A model generated the notes under the pieces. It was not told where the DNA came from. It saw nothing but the letters and a program-made list of their open reading frames with translations, and made no database searches. A stretch of DNA of 64,000 nt from Chloroflexota bacterium (GTDB lineage Bacteria > Chloroflexota > Anaerolineae > Anaerolineales > UBA11579), in the NCBI GenBank assembly GCA_018662365.1, contig JABJGH010000053.1, positions 18,760-82,759 on the forward strand. Reading direction: 5' to 3'. Each line of letters starts with the position of its first letter. Within the stretch, counting starts at the first letter, position 1. This document shows positions 33,288 through 43,473 of the stretch, piece by piece. A program made the position numbers and the translations under genes.

Positions 33288-36200
33288 TTACATAATTATT
33301 TCAAAGAACGCGTCAACCACCTCAGGGTCAAAATGTTTGCCAGATTGTTCCCTCAAATGATCTAAAACTTTCTCCTTTGGCCACGCATCACGGTAAGGAC
33401 GATTTGACATTAATGCGTCCCAAACATCGATAATTGCAAAGATCCTAGCTGCTATAGGAATTTCTTTTCCACTCAGGCCTTCCGGATACCCTGACCCATC
33501 CCATTTTTCATGGTGGCGATGTGGAATATCCAATGCTGGTTTTAAGAATTCAATGGGGGCAAGAAGCTTGTAGGCCAAAACTGGATGTTCTTTCATTTGC
33601 TTCCATTCTTCATCATCCAGATCTCCTGGTTTATGCAAAATCTTATCGGGTATTGCCATTTTCCCAATATCATGCAGTAAAGCCCCCCGACGAATATGGT
33701 CAAGTTCTATGCCATCGATTCCCATTAATTGAGCTAATTTGACGGTCATGTCAGTTACACGTTCCGAATGACCCCGAATTTCATAATCACGCATTTCTAA
33801 TGCACGCGACCAGCCTTCAATCGTTTTATCATAAGCCAACTTGAGTTCTTCATTGGATTTTTTAATCCCCGTAATTAAATAACTGTTCTCAATGGCTCTA
33901 GCGGCTTGGCTGGTGATTGTTTCTAAAAAGGCGAGCCATTCAGGATTAGGGCTTAGAAAGGATCTAGAATACACCTCAATCACTCCAAAAATATTTTCTT
34001 TAGTGATTATCGGTAACCCAATGAAAGAAACGAAATTTTCTTCACGGAGCATTTTCCTGAATCCGGTAAACCGCTTTTTGGGCGGGAAATTTTTTGATTG
34101 GATGGTTCTTTTTTCATTATAAACTGTTCCAGCAAAACTTTTTCCTAATTTCATATTTGTTTCTACTACCGCTGAAAGAGAATAAAAACCACCCCCTGCG
34201 GCAAATTTCAATTTGTTTTGCCCTTCATCCTTTAATAATATAACCACACCGTCTACATCCAATAGGGAAAGAACCTGGGCAACAAGGATTTCAAAAATAT
34301 TTTGTAATTCAAGATTGCTGGTGGCGGCTAATTCAATAGTTTGTAATGTATCCATTTGCTCTTTATTTTTTTCTTGATCAGTGATGTCTTGCATAATACC
34401 TATCATGCGAGTCGGCATCTTATTTTTGAAACCAAGAAATTTCCCTTTTATGAATACCCATTTCAGCGTTTTATCCACACATATAATTCTGAGTTTTATT
34501 GAGAAATCGGAATGATGTTTAGTCGCTTGTTCTAATTGATAATCATAGTTTTCTATATCTTCAGGATGAACATGTGATCTGACTAATTCATAAGACCTCC
34601 CAACATTATCGGGGCTATACCCTAATATTCTACACATCTCAACTGACCAGAAAAACTTTCTTGTAACCCTATCCCACTCCCAGCTGCCCATTTTTGCCAC
34701 AGTTTGTGCTTCCCTCAATCGGGATTGAGAACTAATTAATTCTTCTTGAAACTTCAATATTTCTTTTTCTTTATTTATTCTCTCGCTTACATCTTCATGG
34801 GTGATGACGATATTTGTTACTTTTCCATCTTCATCTTTTAGAGGATATATTCGGGTTGATAACCACCGGATTCGGCCTTTTCCTTGCGCTTCTGTTTCCC
34901 CCCTTGGGTCATATTCATATTCGGGAACAACCACCGATTCCCCTAAATAGGCTCTTTTGATATACTCAATCAGCCCAGATTTCACAACTTCCTGACTTTT
35001 GAGCACATTGAATTTTCCGACTGTATGGCTCGCTGGAAACCCCCATAAATCTTCATAAGCCTTATTCACACTCACTTGTACACCATCCAAATCATATACC
35101 TCATAAATAGAAGGAGAGTTATTAATGGTTAATTGGAATCTTTCCTCTGTTTTTAGAAGTGCTTCCTCTCTCAGTTTTCTTTCTGTAATATCTTGGATTG
35201 TGCCGTAAAGTTTATTAGACTTTCCATTAAGCGGTCCTGTTTTTCCGATTGTACGAATCCAAATATTTTTGCCCTTCGCAGTAATAAATGGCAGCTCTAG
35301 ATCATAGGGAATATTATTTTCAAATGCATTTATTACAGCCTCAGAGATGATGGGGCGGGCCTCAGGAGCATAAAACTCAATCCCTTTTTCTAAAAGCGGA
35401 GGATCCTCATAAGGCAATTCATATATATCCAAAGTGCCATCCGTAAAATTAGTTTCTAAAGTATTGAGGTCTATTTCCCATCCCCCAAATTTAGCAAGCT
35501 GTTCGGCTTCGCGTAGAATTAAATTGGTCCTTTTGATTTCATCTTCAGCCTGTTTCTGTTCTGTGATGTCAATTACTGTTCCGAGAGACCTGACCGGTTT
35601 TCCAAGATCATCATAATACGTTTCACATTGTTCTTGAACGATTCGTACTTCTCCGTTAGGTCTGGTAATTCGGTGAACAATGTTGTAGGGTGTTTTATTC
35701 TTAACAGAGTCCCCAAAAGCTTTACTGACCCATACTCTATCTTCAGTGTGAATTGTCGCCAGAAAAGCATCGAGATTGGCTTCAAAGCTGCCGGGGTCTA
35801 AACCAAAAATATGAAATATCTGCTCAGACCAAATCAATTCATCTTTTAACAGATCCAATTCCCAATGACCTAAATTAGCAATTCTTTGGGCTTCTTTTAG
35901 CTTCTCATTATTTTCTCGGAGTGTTTCCTCAGCCTCTATTCGATCAGTAATATCAATAATTATGGCTGTTTTTAACAACTCCTCCCCATCAATATTCGAA
36001 CTTAAATAAACTTCAGCACTAAATTTACTCCCATCTTTTCTACATCCAATAATTTCATGGGGATCAGTTAAACTACCTGAATGTTCATCCAGGTCTCTTC
36101 CCAACAATTCATCTGTTTGTAAGACCCGTTGTAAAGCTAATCCATAAAACTCTATCTTTGAATAGCCAAAGGTTTTTTCTGCTTGTTCATTTGTGAATGT

Positions 36201-37079
36201 AATATTCTTGTGCTGATCAAAGACAATCACACTGCTGGGGGCAGCATAGAATAAAGCCTGAAACCGCTCTTCACTCATCAAACGAGCTTGCTCTGATTGC
36301 CGAAACAATACAAAGATATCTACCATTGTGCCGGATAATATCAACAAATAACTAGCAATTTTCATTAGATGGGAAAGATTATACATAGGATCGAAAAGCT
36401 GCTTTGAAAATGGCATGAATAAACTATGGATAGCTGTACTGATGATTAAGGCCATCACCAATCTGTGTTCGAAAGCATCCACTTTCCACAGCCCTTTTCT
36501 AAGATATAAGATCAAGGCGGACAAGAAAAAAATACCGGGTAAAAATTCCCTTGGTCTGGGGATCAAACTATCAGGTTGAATTATTTTAGGTAAAGGAGCC
36601 AACGTGAAGAACAAGATAGTGGCTAATGTGGCGATAAAAATAAATCCAAAGACTAGCTTGTCTGTAACTTTCTTAACCACTGTCTCATTTAGCGGATGCC
36701 CACTAATTAATAAAAGACCGGATAAAAAAACCCGGGGCACAAACCAACTCCAAGTCGAAATGGAAGTGGGCACGGAATGAAAATTGGTGACAAAGTAACT
36801 GGATGTAAATAGTAGGTGATATCCTTCTAATATAAAGGTGCCTACAAACGCACTCCCAAGAAAGAGAAAAGAAGCATTCTTTTTACTGTAATAACGAATT
36901 AGGATTATTACCCCAATGAACAAAGCCGAGATCATCGATATAACTTCTATGACTGTATGAAACTCTGGGGTACTTTGCCAGTCAATTTCTCGAAAAGAAA
37001 AAGACAAAAGTATGAGAAACAAAAATATAGCTATGTATATTAATCCCCGCCGTTTCGTTTTTGAAAAATCTATTGTCAT
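33288..37079 (-). CDS. large membrane receptor with PAS repeats, GAF and HD-GYP output
   Basis: 1263 aa. N-terminal membrane sensor with about seven or eight TM helices (1-265), then about five PAS/PAC units (starting near 280, 400, 525, 645 and 790; e.g. RFQALFYAAPSSVIVFDQHKNITFTNEQAEKTFGYS), a GAF domain (about 925-1075) and an HD-GYP phosphodiesterase. The HD is LLHDIGKMAIPDKILHKPG and the GYP is HHEKWDGSGYPEGL; both are intact, so c-di-GMP hydrolysis is expected. Architecture parallels the divergent gene at 37964. The ligand is unknown. Very long multi-PAS layout suggests integration of several signals. Confidence 0.92.
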   Translation of the reverse strand: MTIDFSKTKRRGLIYIAIFLFLILLSFSFREIDWQSTPEFHTVIEVISMISALFIGVIILIRYYSKKNASFLFLGSAFVGTFILEGYHLLFTSSYFVTNFHSVPTSISTWSWFVPRVFLSGLLLISGHPLNETVVKKVTDKLVFGFIFIATLATILFFTLAPLPKIIQPDSLIPRPREFLPGIFFLSALILYLRKGLWKVDAFEHRLVMALIISTAIHSLFMPFSKQLFDPMYNLSHLMKIASYLLILSGTMVDIFVLFRQSEQARLMSEERFQALFYAAPSSVIVFDQHKNITFTNEQAEKTFGYSKIEFYGLALQRVLQTDELLGRDLDEHSGSLTDPHEIIGCRKDGSKFSAEVYLSSNIDGEELLKTAIIIDITDRIEAEETLRENNEKLKEAQRIANLGHWELDLLKDELIWSEQIFHIFGLDPGSFEANLDAFLATIHTEDRVWVSKAFGDSVKNKTPYNIVHRITRPNGEVRIVQEQCETYYDDLGKPVRSLGTVIDITEQKQAEDEIKRTNLILREAEQLAKFGGWEIDLNTLETNFTDGTLDIYELPYEDPPLLEKGIEFYAPEARPIISEAVINAFENNIPYDLELPFITAKGKNIWIRTIGKTGPLNGKSNKLYGTIQDITERKLREEALLKTEERFQLTINNSPSIYEVYDLDGVQVSVNKAYEDLWGFPASHTVGKFNVLKSQEVVKSGLIEYIKRAYLGESVVVPEYEYDPRGETEAQGKGRIRWLSTRIYPLKDEDGKVTNIVITHEDVSERINKEKEILKFQEELISSQSRLREAQTVAKMGSWEWDRVTRKFFWSVEMCRILGYSPDNVGRSYELVRSHVHPEDIENYDYQLEQATKHHSDFSIKLRIICVDKTLKWVFIKGKFLGFKNKMPTRMIGIMQDITDQEKNKEQMDTLQTIELAATSNLELQNIFEILVAQVLSLLDVDGVVILLKDEGQNKLKFAAGGGFYSLSAVVETNMKLGKSFAGTVYNEKRTIQSKNFPPKKRFTGFRKMLREENFVSFIGLPIITKENIFGVIEVYSRSFLSPNPEWLAFLETITSQAARAIENSYLITGIKKSNEELKLAYDKTIEGWSRALEMRDYEIRGHSERVTDMTVKLAQLMGIDGIELDHIRRGALLHDIGKMAIPDKILHKPGDLDDEEWKQMKEHPVLAYKLLAPIEFLKPALDIPHRHHEKWDGSGYPEGLSGKEIPIAARIFAIIDVWDALMSNRPYRDAWPKEKVLDHLREQSGKHFDPEVVDAFFEIIM

Positions 37080-37963
37080 CGTATTGCTCCAGTATCACTA
37101 ATCTAGAGGTAAGGAATTGTTTATTGGTGATCCTCAATAGAGGACGGCAATTAAATCTCCAGTATCAGTCTTGGTAAAACCACATATCTGAGATTTCTCT
37201 TTCCTAACTTTGGACAGTAGAATTGTATGAGTGTATTGATTTGATAAGGTCAATAATAGTTAAACCCTGTTTCCAGATATTTCTATCTCTTAAATCAGGA
37301 TTCAAATTTTAAATATCCTAAGGAACTAGTTTTGCTTTTTAAAAAATTAAAATTCCTTAAATCTTTTTCAGCGATTTAATTGTTTATTTTACTCTGATAT
37401 ATCCATTTGGAAATTCCAGAAGATTCTTTAAACTTAATGGATACTATTAATATTATCCATATTATATAAATAAACAATAAAAATTATTTAAATTTCCCTT
37501 CAGCAGTTTTTTGTAAAGTTTACTTTCTTTTAATTTAGAATAGCCTGGAATTTGAGTAAAACATTGGTAATGAGCAGAAATTATTATGATTTAAGTCGCA
37601 CAACCTTTCAGGCTGTTGAAAAAACATATTTCAAGACCAAAGATGAAGATAGAGATAGGTGGCTGTCATAAAAAGCAACAATATCCCCCGATTCGTTCAT
37701 AACTATGTTCAGAGGCTTTAGGTATCATCATAATAAGAACGTTAACTAAAGAGATCTTGGAAACCAGAACAATTATTCTAAGAAACATAGTGACGAAACT
37801 TATTGGAAGCAATGATATTGATTTTATTATGTTCGAAAATAATTATTGTTTACCTGTAATATCAGTTAAACAAAGTCTTTAGGCTTAGACCCTAGCAAGG
37901 ACCCCCAAAATTGCTGTCATCCTACTCAAGGGGAGTAATGAATAGTTCATTCGAAGTGAAGTG
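37080..37963. other. 884-bp AT-rich gap between divergent HD-GYP genes
   Basis: No ORF, tRNA or clear riboswitch recognised. Rich in A/T tracts, with promoters presumably facing both ways. GGCTGTTGAAAAAAC near 37610 resembles the ends of some IS elements, but no partner end or transposase remnant was found. The last 100 nt before 37964 contain GTGAAGTGATG, which includes a weak ribosome site. Confidence 0.4.
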
Positions 37964-39973
37964 ATGAAAAAATCTTTTGCTGTCCCAGGTACTTTTAAAA
38001 CCATTAGTATCAGTTTGGTTATTTTTTACGGGCTGTATCTGACTAGCTTATACAATTACCTTCTTTTCCACAATATAGCTGAGCTGTCCAGCATAGTCAT
38101 TGCCGTTGGTGTGTTTATACTTGCGTGGAACACCAGGCATTTGTTGGATAGTCATTATCTCCTAGTTCTGGGAATTAGCTTTCTTTTTACAGGGAGCTTA
38201 GATTTGGTCCACACAATGGCCTATAAAGGCATGAACATATTTCCAGGATATGATGCTAATTTACCAACCCAGCTTTGGATCGCTGCCCGATATCTACAAA
38301 GCATATCTTTTCTGATTGCTCCCATATTTCTTCGCCGAAAGTTAAAAATAAACCTCACATTTATTGGATACTCTGGAGTCTTTTTCTTCATTCTTGTATC
38401 AACTCTTTATTGGGAAAATTTCCCGGTATGTTTTGTCCAAGGGGTTGGATTAACCTCGTTCAAGGTAATTAGCGAGTACATCATATCCCTGATCCTTGTA
38501 GGCTCTATTGTCCTACTATATCTGAACCGCGATGAATTCGATACAGATATATTACGATTGCTGGTCTTATCTATCGTTATGGGAATTGGTACTGAATTGG
38601 CGTTCACCTTTTATATTGACGTATACGGCCTATCTAATCTGGTCGGACACTTCTTTAAAATTCTTTCTTTCTATTTAATTTATCAAGCCATAATTCAAAC
38701 AGGCATTAAAAACCCCTTTGACTTACTTTTTAGAAATCTAAAGAAAAGTGAGGAGGCTTTACGTAAATCGCACAGCGAATTAGAGAGGCGAGTTCAAGAG
38801 CGGACAACTGAATTATCGGATGCTAATACAATGCTGCAAAACGAAAATATCCAGCGGAAAAAGGCAGAGGAAATGCTTCAGTATCAACTAAAGAATTTGG
38901 CCGCTTTGCGTGAAATTGATATGGCGATTACAGCTAGCCTTGATTTGAGAGTCACTTTAAAAGTCATCTTGAATCAAGTTACTTCGAGATTGAAAGTAGA
39001 TGCGGCGAGCATTTTATTATTAAACCAACATACCCAGGTTCTCGAATTCTCTGAAGGGAGGGGCTTTCGAACTGAAGTTATCGAACAAACCTCTCTTCGG
39101 ATTGGAGAAGGAGAAGCTGGCCGCAGCCTCCTTAAGCGAAAGAACATTGATATCCTTAGGTTGGATGAAACGATGCCTCCTTTTGCCCGAACATCATTGC
39201 TGAAGGAGGAAGGCTTCATTAGTTATCATTGCGTTCCACTAATCGCAAAAGGCAAGGGGATTGGAGTGCTTGAAGTTTATCATCGCTCACCTCTTGATCG
39301 TAATAAGGAGTGGAAAGATTTCCGAGATGCGTTGGCGGGACAAACAGCAATTGCGATAGAAAATGCCGGTCTTTTTAATGATCTACAGGAATCTAACGTT
39401 GAATTGAGGTTGGCTTATGACAGAACCCTCGAGGGTTGGGTGCGGGCCTTGGCTTACAAAGATGAGGAAACCGAAGAACATTCCCATCGGGTCACTGACA
39501 TGACTTTACGTTTGGCAAAAAGGATGGGAGTTAGTGATGATTTCCTTGTTCATGTGAATCGCGGAGCTTTACTTCATGATATCGGAAAAATGGGAATTTC
39601 AGAGAGTATCTTGCTAAAACCCGGGAAATTAACTGCCGAGGAACGAAAGATCATTGAAAAACACCCTGTGTATGCCTATGAATGGCTTTCCCCAATTGAA
39701 TATTTGGGGCCAGCCTTGGAAATCCCATACTGCCACCATGAAAAGTGGGACGGCACGGGATACCCCAGGGGTCTTAAGGGAGAAGCAATTCCACTGTCAG
39801 CTCGAATATTCTCGGTAATTGATGTGTGGGATGCACTGAGTTCTGACCGTCCTTATCGTAAAGCCTGGGCAAAGAAAAAAGTGCTTGACTATATCAAAGA
39901 ACAAAGTGAGAAATATTTTGATCCAAAGGTAGTAGGGGAATTTCTTAGTTTGCTTTCCCAGGCAGATGAATGA
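37964..39973 (+). CDS. MASE3-GAF-HD-GYP cyclic di-GMP phosphodiesterase
   Basis: 669 aa from the ATG at 37964 (track uses GTG three nt earlier). N-terminal MASE3 sensor of about eight TM helices with the diagnostic LVHTMAYKGMNIFPGYDANLPTQLWIAARYLQS; coiled coil (residues about 265-310); GAF (about 315-475, VTSRLKVDAASILLLN); HD-GYP from about 480 with LLHDIGKMGISESILLKPG and HHEKWDGTGYPRGL. Catalytic motifs are complete. A shorter relative of the 1263-aa receptor on the other strand. Confidence 0.93.
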   Translation: MKKSFAVPGTFKTISISLVIFYGLYLTSLYNYLLFHNIAELSSIVIAVGVFILAWNTRHLLDSHYLLVLGISFLFTGSLDLVHTMAYKGMNIFPGYDANLPTQLWIAARYLQSISFLIAPIFLRRKLKINLTFIGYSGVFFFILVSTLYWENFPVCFVQGVGLTSFKVISEYIISLILVGSIVLLYLNRDEFDTDILRLLVLSIVMGIGTELAFTFYIDVYGLSNLVGHFFKILSFYLIYQAIIQTGIKNPFDLLFRNLKKSEEALRKSHSELERRVQERTTELSDANTMLQNENIQRKKAEEMLQYQLKNLAALREIDMAITASLDLRVTLKVILNQVTSRLKVDAASILLLNQHTQVLEFSEGRGFRTEVIEQTSLRIGEGEAGRSLLKRKNIDILRLDETMPPFARTSLLKEEGFISYHCVPLIAKGKGIGVLEVYHRSPLDRNKEWKDFRDALAGQTAIAIENAGLFNDLQESNVELRLAYDRTLEGWVRALAYKDEETEEHSHRVTDMTLRLAKRMGVSDDFLVHVNRGALLHDIGKMGISESILLKPGKLTAEERKIIEKHPVYAYEWLSPIEYLGPALEIPYCHHEKWDGTGYPRGLKGEAIPLSARIFSVIDVWDALSSDRPYRKAWAKKKVLDYIKEQSEKYFDPKVVGEFLSLLSQADE

Positions 39974-40549
39974 TAGATGAACTGAATGCGAAATATATTC
40001 AGCGATTTGTTCCTTTTGGTCTCATAATATACAATAATCCACCTGTTTAGAACATTGTAATTACAAAAACTTACTAATAAACATTGTGTTTGATGGAATA
40101 CAAAAAAGACCGATTTCGTGGGCCGTGTGTTGTTCAACTAAAAATGCAAATCTGTTTTTAGTGAACATATTCCTATCTTGGACAGAATGAATTCACTCAA
40201 TTTGGGGGGCTATAAACTACGTTGAACCGATCTGTGATCGAAAGAAAATTGCTCAAATCAACTCTTGCTTTATTAGAACACCTGTGCTACAATAGCCTTG
40301 TCGGGGAATAATTTCATGGGTGGTTTTATAGATATATTATTGAGCACTGAAGGATACCATCCAAAAATATTTCATTTATTTTAGGCTACAAAGGCGGAAT
40401 TTCAAGCCTCTCATATTTGAGGAAAACCAATGGCATTTCAAACTAGTCCAGCAATTACAAAGATTCTAGTCATTTTTATTGCAATATTAAGCAATGTTAT
40501 AATTTTTAAAAAGTTACACACCCCAAATACTCATCAATGGAGAATATGG
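39974..40549 (+). promoter_or_regulatory. intergenic region with two promoter candidates for the mutase gene
   Basis: No convincing gene. Promoter 1: TTGCTT (40265-40270), 17-nt spacer, TACAAT (40288-40293), giving a leader of about 250 nt. Promoter 2: extended -10 TGTTATAAT (40495-40503), about 47 nt before ATG 40550. The 40430-40549 part of the track ORF reads as a hydrophobic stretch unlike any mutase N-terminus and is treated as leader. No cobalamin riboswitch was recognised. Confidence 0.5.
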
Positions 40550-42232
40550 ATGTTTGATAGTAAAAAACTCGACGAGATCAAAACTAACAAAAATAAGTGG
40601 GAAGAAACAACGCTAAAAGAGAATCTATCCCGTTTCCCCGAACGAAAAGAAAAATTTATCACCACCTCCTCAGAAGAAATTAATCGGCTGTACACCCCAG
40701 CAGATATCCCAAACCTTGACTACACGCAAGACCTCGGTCTCCCCGGTGAGTACCCCTATACCCGTGGTGTGCACCCCACCCTGCACCGCGGCAAACTCTG
40801 GACAATGAGAATGTTCGCCGGGTTTGGCATGGCAGAGGAAACAAATCAGCGGTTTAAATACCTATTAGAACAAGGTCAAACCGGTCTATCGATCGCCTTC
40901 GACCTCCCCACACTCATGGGCTACGATTCAGATGCACCTGAAGCCCTGGGGGAATTCGGTAAATGCGGGGTCGCGATTTCCTCACTCAAAGACATGGAAG
41001 TCCTCCTCTCCGATATTCCATTAGACAAAGTATCCACCAGCATGACCATCAATTCTCCTGCGTCTATCATCTGGGCAATGTACATCGTTGCAGCCGAAAA
41101 ACAAGGCATCCGCCCTGATCAATTACGGGGTACCACCCAAAATGACATTCTCAAAGAATTCATTGCCCAAAAAGAATATATTTTCCCCCCAGAACCTTCC
41201 ATGCGTCTGGTCACCGACACCATCGAATTTGGTACCCATAATTTACCCCAATGGAACACCATCAGCATTTCTGGATACCATATCCGCGAAGCCGGATCCA
41301 CCGCTGCCCAAGAATTAGCCTTCACCCTCATTGATGGTCTAGAATATGTGCGCTGGGCAGTAGATCGTGGTCTAGATATCGATGATTTTGCGCCCCGACT
41401 TTCATTCTTTTTCAATGCCCATAACGACTTTTTCGAAGAGATCGCCAAATATCGGGCAGCCCGAAGAATTTGGGCACGAGAAATGAAGGAAACATTTGGG
41501 GCCAAAAATCCCCGCTCCTGGCTAATGCGTACCCACTCCCAAACAGCCGGGGCATCTCTTACCGCTCAACAGCCCGAAAACAATGTCGTCAGAGTAGCTA
41601 TCCAAGCCCTGGCCGCGGTTTTAGGGGGCACACAATCATTACATACCAATAGCCTCGATGAAGCCCTGGCATTGCCATCTGAAGATGCTGTGACGATTGC
41701 GCTCAGAACCCAACAGATCATCGCCGAAGAATCTGGCGTCACAAATACGATCGATCCTTTGGGTGGTTCATATTTTATTGAATCTTTAACCAACCAGATC
41801 GAAGAACAGGCCCTGGCATATTTTAGAAGAATAGAAGAAATTGGCGGGGTTTTACCGGCGATTGAAAAAGGCTTCTTCCAAGGTGAAATCGCTGATGCGG
41901 CTTACAGATATCAAATAGAAATTGACAAAGAAGACCGTTATATTGTAGGTTTAAATAAATATGTGCACGCAGACGAAAAAATCAAGATCCCGATCCTCAA
42001 AATGGATCCGGAAGGATTTAAAAAACAGGTGGAACGTCTTGAAAAAGTTCGATCTGAAAGAGATAATGCAGCTGTTGGACAAAAACTAGATCAATTGAGA
42101 ATTGCCTGCCAAGGCACTGAGAACACAATGCCTTATATTATGGACGCTGTTAGGGCATACGCCACCCTGGGTGAAATTACCGACATCATGAGAGAAGTCT
42201 TTAGCACCTATGAAGAAAGAACAATTATTTAA
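40550..42232 (+). CDS. mutA: methylmalonyl-CoA mutase, large (catalytic) subunit without B12 domain
   Basis: Isomerises methylmalonyl-CoA and succinyl-CoA using adenosylcobalamin; propionate/branched-chain catabolism. 560 aa from ATG 40550, which has TGGAGA upstream; the track start adds 40 spurious residues. TIM-barrel mutase domain: [117 protein letters not shown]. Ends after [13 protein letters not shown], so the cobalamin-binding domain must be a separate subunit; it is not in this window, nor are epimerase or MeaB. Confidence 0.92.
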   Translation: MFDSKKLDEIKTNKNKWEETTLKENLSRFPERKEKFITTSSEEINRLYTPADIPNLDYTQDLGLPGEYPYTRGVHPTLHRGKLWTMRMFAGFGMAEETNQRFKYLLEQGQTGLSIAFDLPTLMGYDSDAPEALGEFGKCGVAISSLKDMEVLLSDIPLDKVSTSMTINSPASIIWAMYIVAAEKQGIRPDQLRGTTQNDILKEFIAQKEYIFPPEPSMRLVTDTIEFGTHNLPQWNTISISGYHIREAGSTAAQELAFTLIDGLEYVRWAVDRGLDIDDFAPRLSFFFNAHNDFFEEIAKYRAARRIWAREMKETFGAKNPRSWLMRTHSQTAGASLTAQQPENNVVRVAIQALAAVLGGTQSLHTNSLDEALALPSEDAVTIALRTQQIIAEESGVTNTIDPLGGSYFIESLTNQIEEQALAYFRRIEEIGGVLPAIEKGFFQGEIADAAYRYQIEIDKEDRYIVGLNKYVHADEKIKIPILKMDPEGFKKQVERLEKVRSERDNAAVGQKLDQLRIACQGTENTMPYIMDAVRAYATLGEITDIMREVFSTYEERTII

Positions 42233-42266
42233 TTTTATCCATTAAGATAAAGATGGAGATGGAATT

Positions 42267-43424
42267 ATGAGAATTGGAATATTAACCGGTGGGGGAGATG
42301 TACCTGGATTAAACCCTTGTATTAAGGCTTTGGTATACCGCGCCATCGATGAAGGGCATGAGGTCATCGGTTTCAAACGAGGATGGTGGGGACCACTCAA
42401 TTACAATTCGGATGACCCTGAAAGTCTTGAAAAATGTACGATCAAATTAGACAAAATAAATACAAGAACAATTGACCGATCTGGGGGAACATTTTTACAT
42501 ACGAGTCGGACAAATCCAGGAAAAGTAAAAGAGGATGCAATTCCCCCACACCTTAACTCTTCAGATTTCGAGAACAGTGGAGAAGGATTATTCGATACGA
42601 CCAGCCAAGTATTAAAAAACCTTGAAGCCTTAGAAATAGATGTCCTTATCCCAATTGGCGGGGATGATACCTTAGGGTATGGAGCTCGAATCTACGAAGA
42701 AAACTTTCCAATAGTTTCAATTCCAAAAACAATGGATAATGACGTTTATGGTACAGATTATTGCCTGGGGTTTTCCACGGCTGTCACGCGGAGTGTTCAA
42801 TTTATTCATCAACTAAGAACTTCAATTGGATCTCATGAACGTCTTGCTGTAATTGAATTGTTTGGCAGATATTCGGGGCAAACCGCGCTCATCTCGGCTT
42901 ACCTCGCCGGGGTAGACCGTTGTATCATTTCTGAAGTCCCCTTCGATGTAAACAAATTAGCTAATTTTATGATCGAAGATCGGGCATCCAACCCAAGCAA
43001 TTACGCCATTTGTGTGATTTCCGAAGGGGCGCAATTCATTGATGGGGAAGTCGTTCAAACAGGCCAGGAAGATGCCTTTGGACATAAAAAGCTGGGGGGC
43101 ATCGGGGTTATGACTGGGGAAAGACTGAAAGAAATAACCGGGGCGAATATCATTAATCAAAGAATTGCCTATCTAATGAGAAGTGGCGCTCCAGACTCTC
43201 TGGATCTAATGGCAGCCAATACCTTTGCAAATATGGCAATGGATCTAATCTTAAGGGGAAATTTTGGAAATATGATTGCTTTGCAAGATGGTTTATATAC
43301 CTATGTGCCAGCTGATATTGTGAGAAATGGTGCTCGCCAGGTTGACATTGACGAACTTTATGATGTGGAAACCTACCGACCAAAAATCCGCAAGGCCCGT
43401 GGAAAACCAATGTTCCTTTATTAA
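42267..43424 (+). CDS. phosphofructokinase family, pyrophosphate-type signature
   Basis: 385 aa. Phosphorylates fructose 6-phosphate. The donor-determining residues are GGDD (131-134, in [10 protein letters not shown]) and PKTMDND (153-159). In this family Asp at the second position of the GGDG/GGDD pair and Lys in PKTxDND are associated with pyrophosphate use, while ATP enzymes have GGDGS and PGTIDND. A reversible PPi enzyme is therefore expected. 34 nt after the mutase gene. Its stop is followed by a terminator shared with the ATP-type paralogue converging from the right. Confidence 0.88.
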   Translation: MRIGILTGGGDVPGLNPCIKALVYRAIDEGHEVIGFKRGWWGPLNYNSDDPESLEKCTIKLDKINTRTIDRSGGTFLHTSRTNPGKVKEDAIPPHLNSSDFENSGEGLFDTTSQVLKNLEALEIDVLIPIGGDDTLGYGARIYEENFPIVSIPKTMDNDVYGTDYCLGFSTAVTRSVQFIHQLRTSIGSHERLAVIELFGRYSGQTALISAYLAGVDRCIISEVPFDVNKLANFMIEDRASNPSNYAICVISEGAQFIDGEVVQTGQEDAFGHKKLGGIGVMTGERLKEITGANIINQRIAYLMRSGAPDSLDLMAANTFANMAMDLILRGNFGNMIALQDGLYTYVPADIVRNGARQVDIDELYDVETYRPKIRKARGKPMFLY

Positions 43425-43428
43425 ACAC

Positions 43429-43466
43429 CAAACGCCCAATTAATAGTCAATTGGGCGTTTTTTTTA
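43429..43466 (+). terminator. intrinsic terminator between the two phosphofructokinase genes
   Basis: AACGCCCAATT (43431-43441) pairs with AATTGGGCGTT (43449-43459) followed by a T-run. Strong for the plus-strand gene; the minus-strand side has a weaker T tract. Confidence 0.85.
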
Positions 43467-43473
43467 TTCTTTA

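Noticed and set aside
37605-37625. IS-end-like GGCTGTTGAAAAAAC as evidence of an insertion sequence
   Set aside because: No second inverted end, target duplication or transposase remnant was found nearby.
40430-40549. N-terminal 40 residues of the track mutase ORF as a membrane anchor
   Set aside because: ATG 40550 has a good ribosome site and a family-like N-terminus; the extension overlaps an extended -10 promoter and would be unusual for a cytosolic mutase.
40294-40549. Cobalamin riboswitch in the mutase leader
   Set aside because: I could not find the conserved B12-box or the expected stem arrangement; only weak local hairpins are visible.
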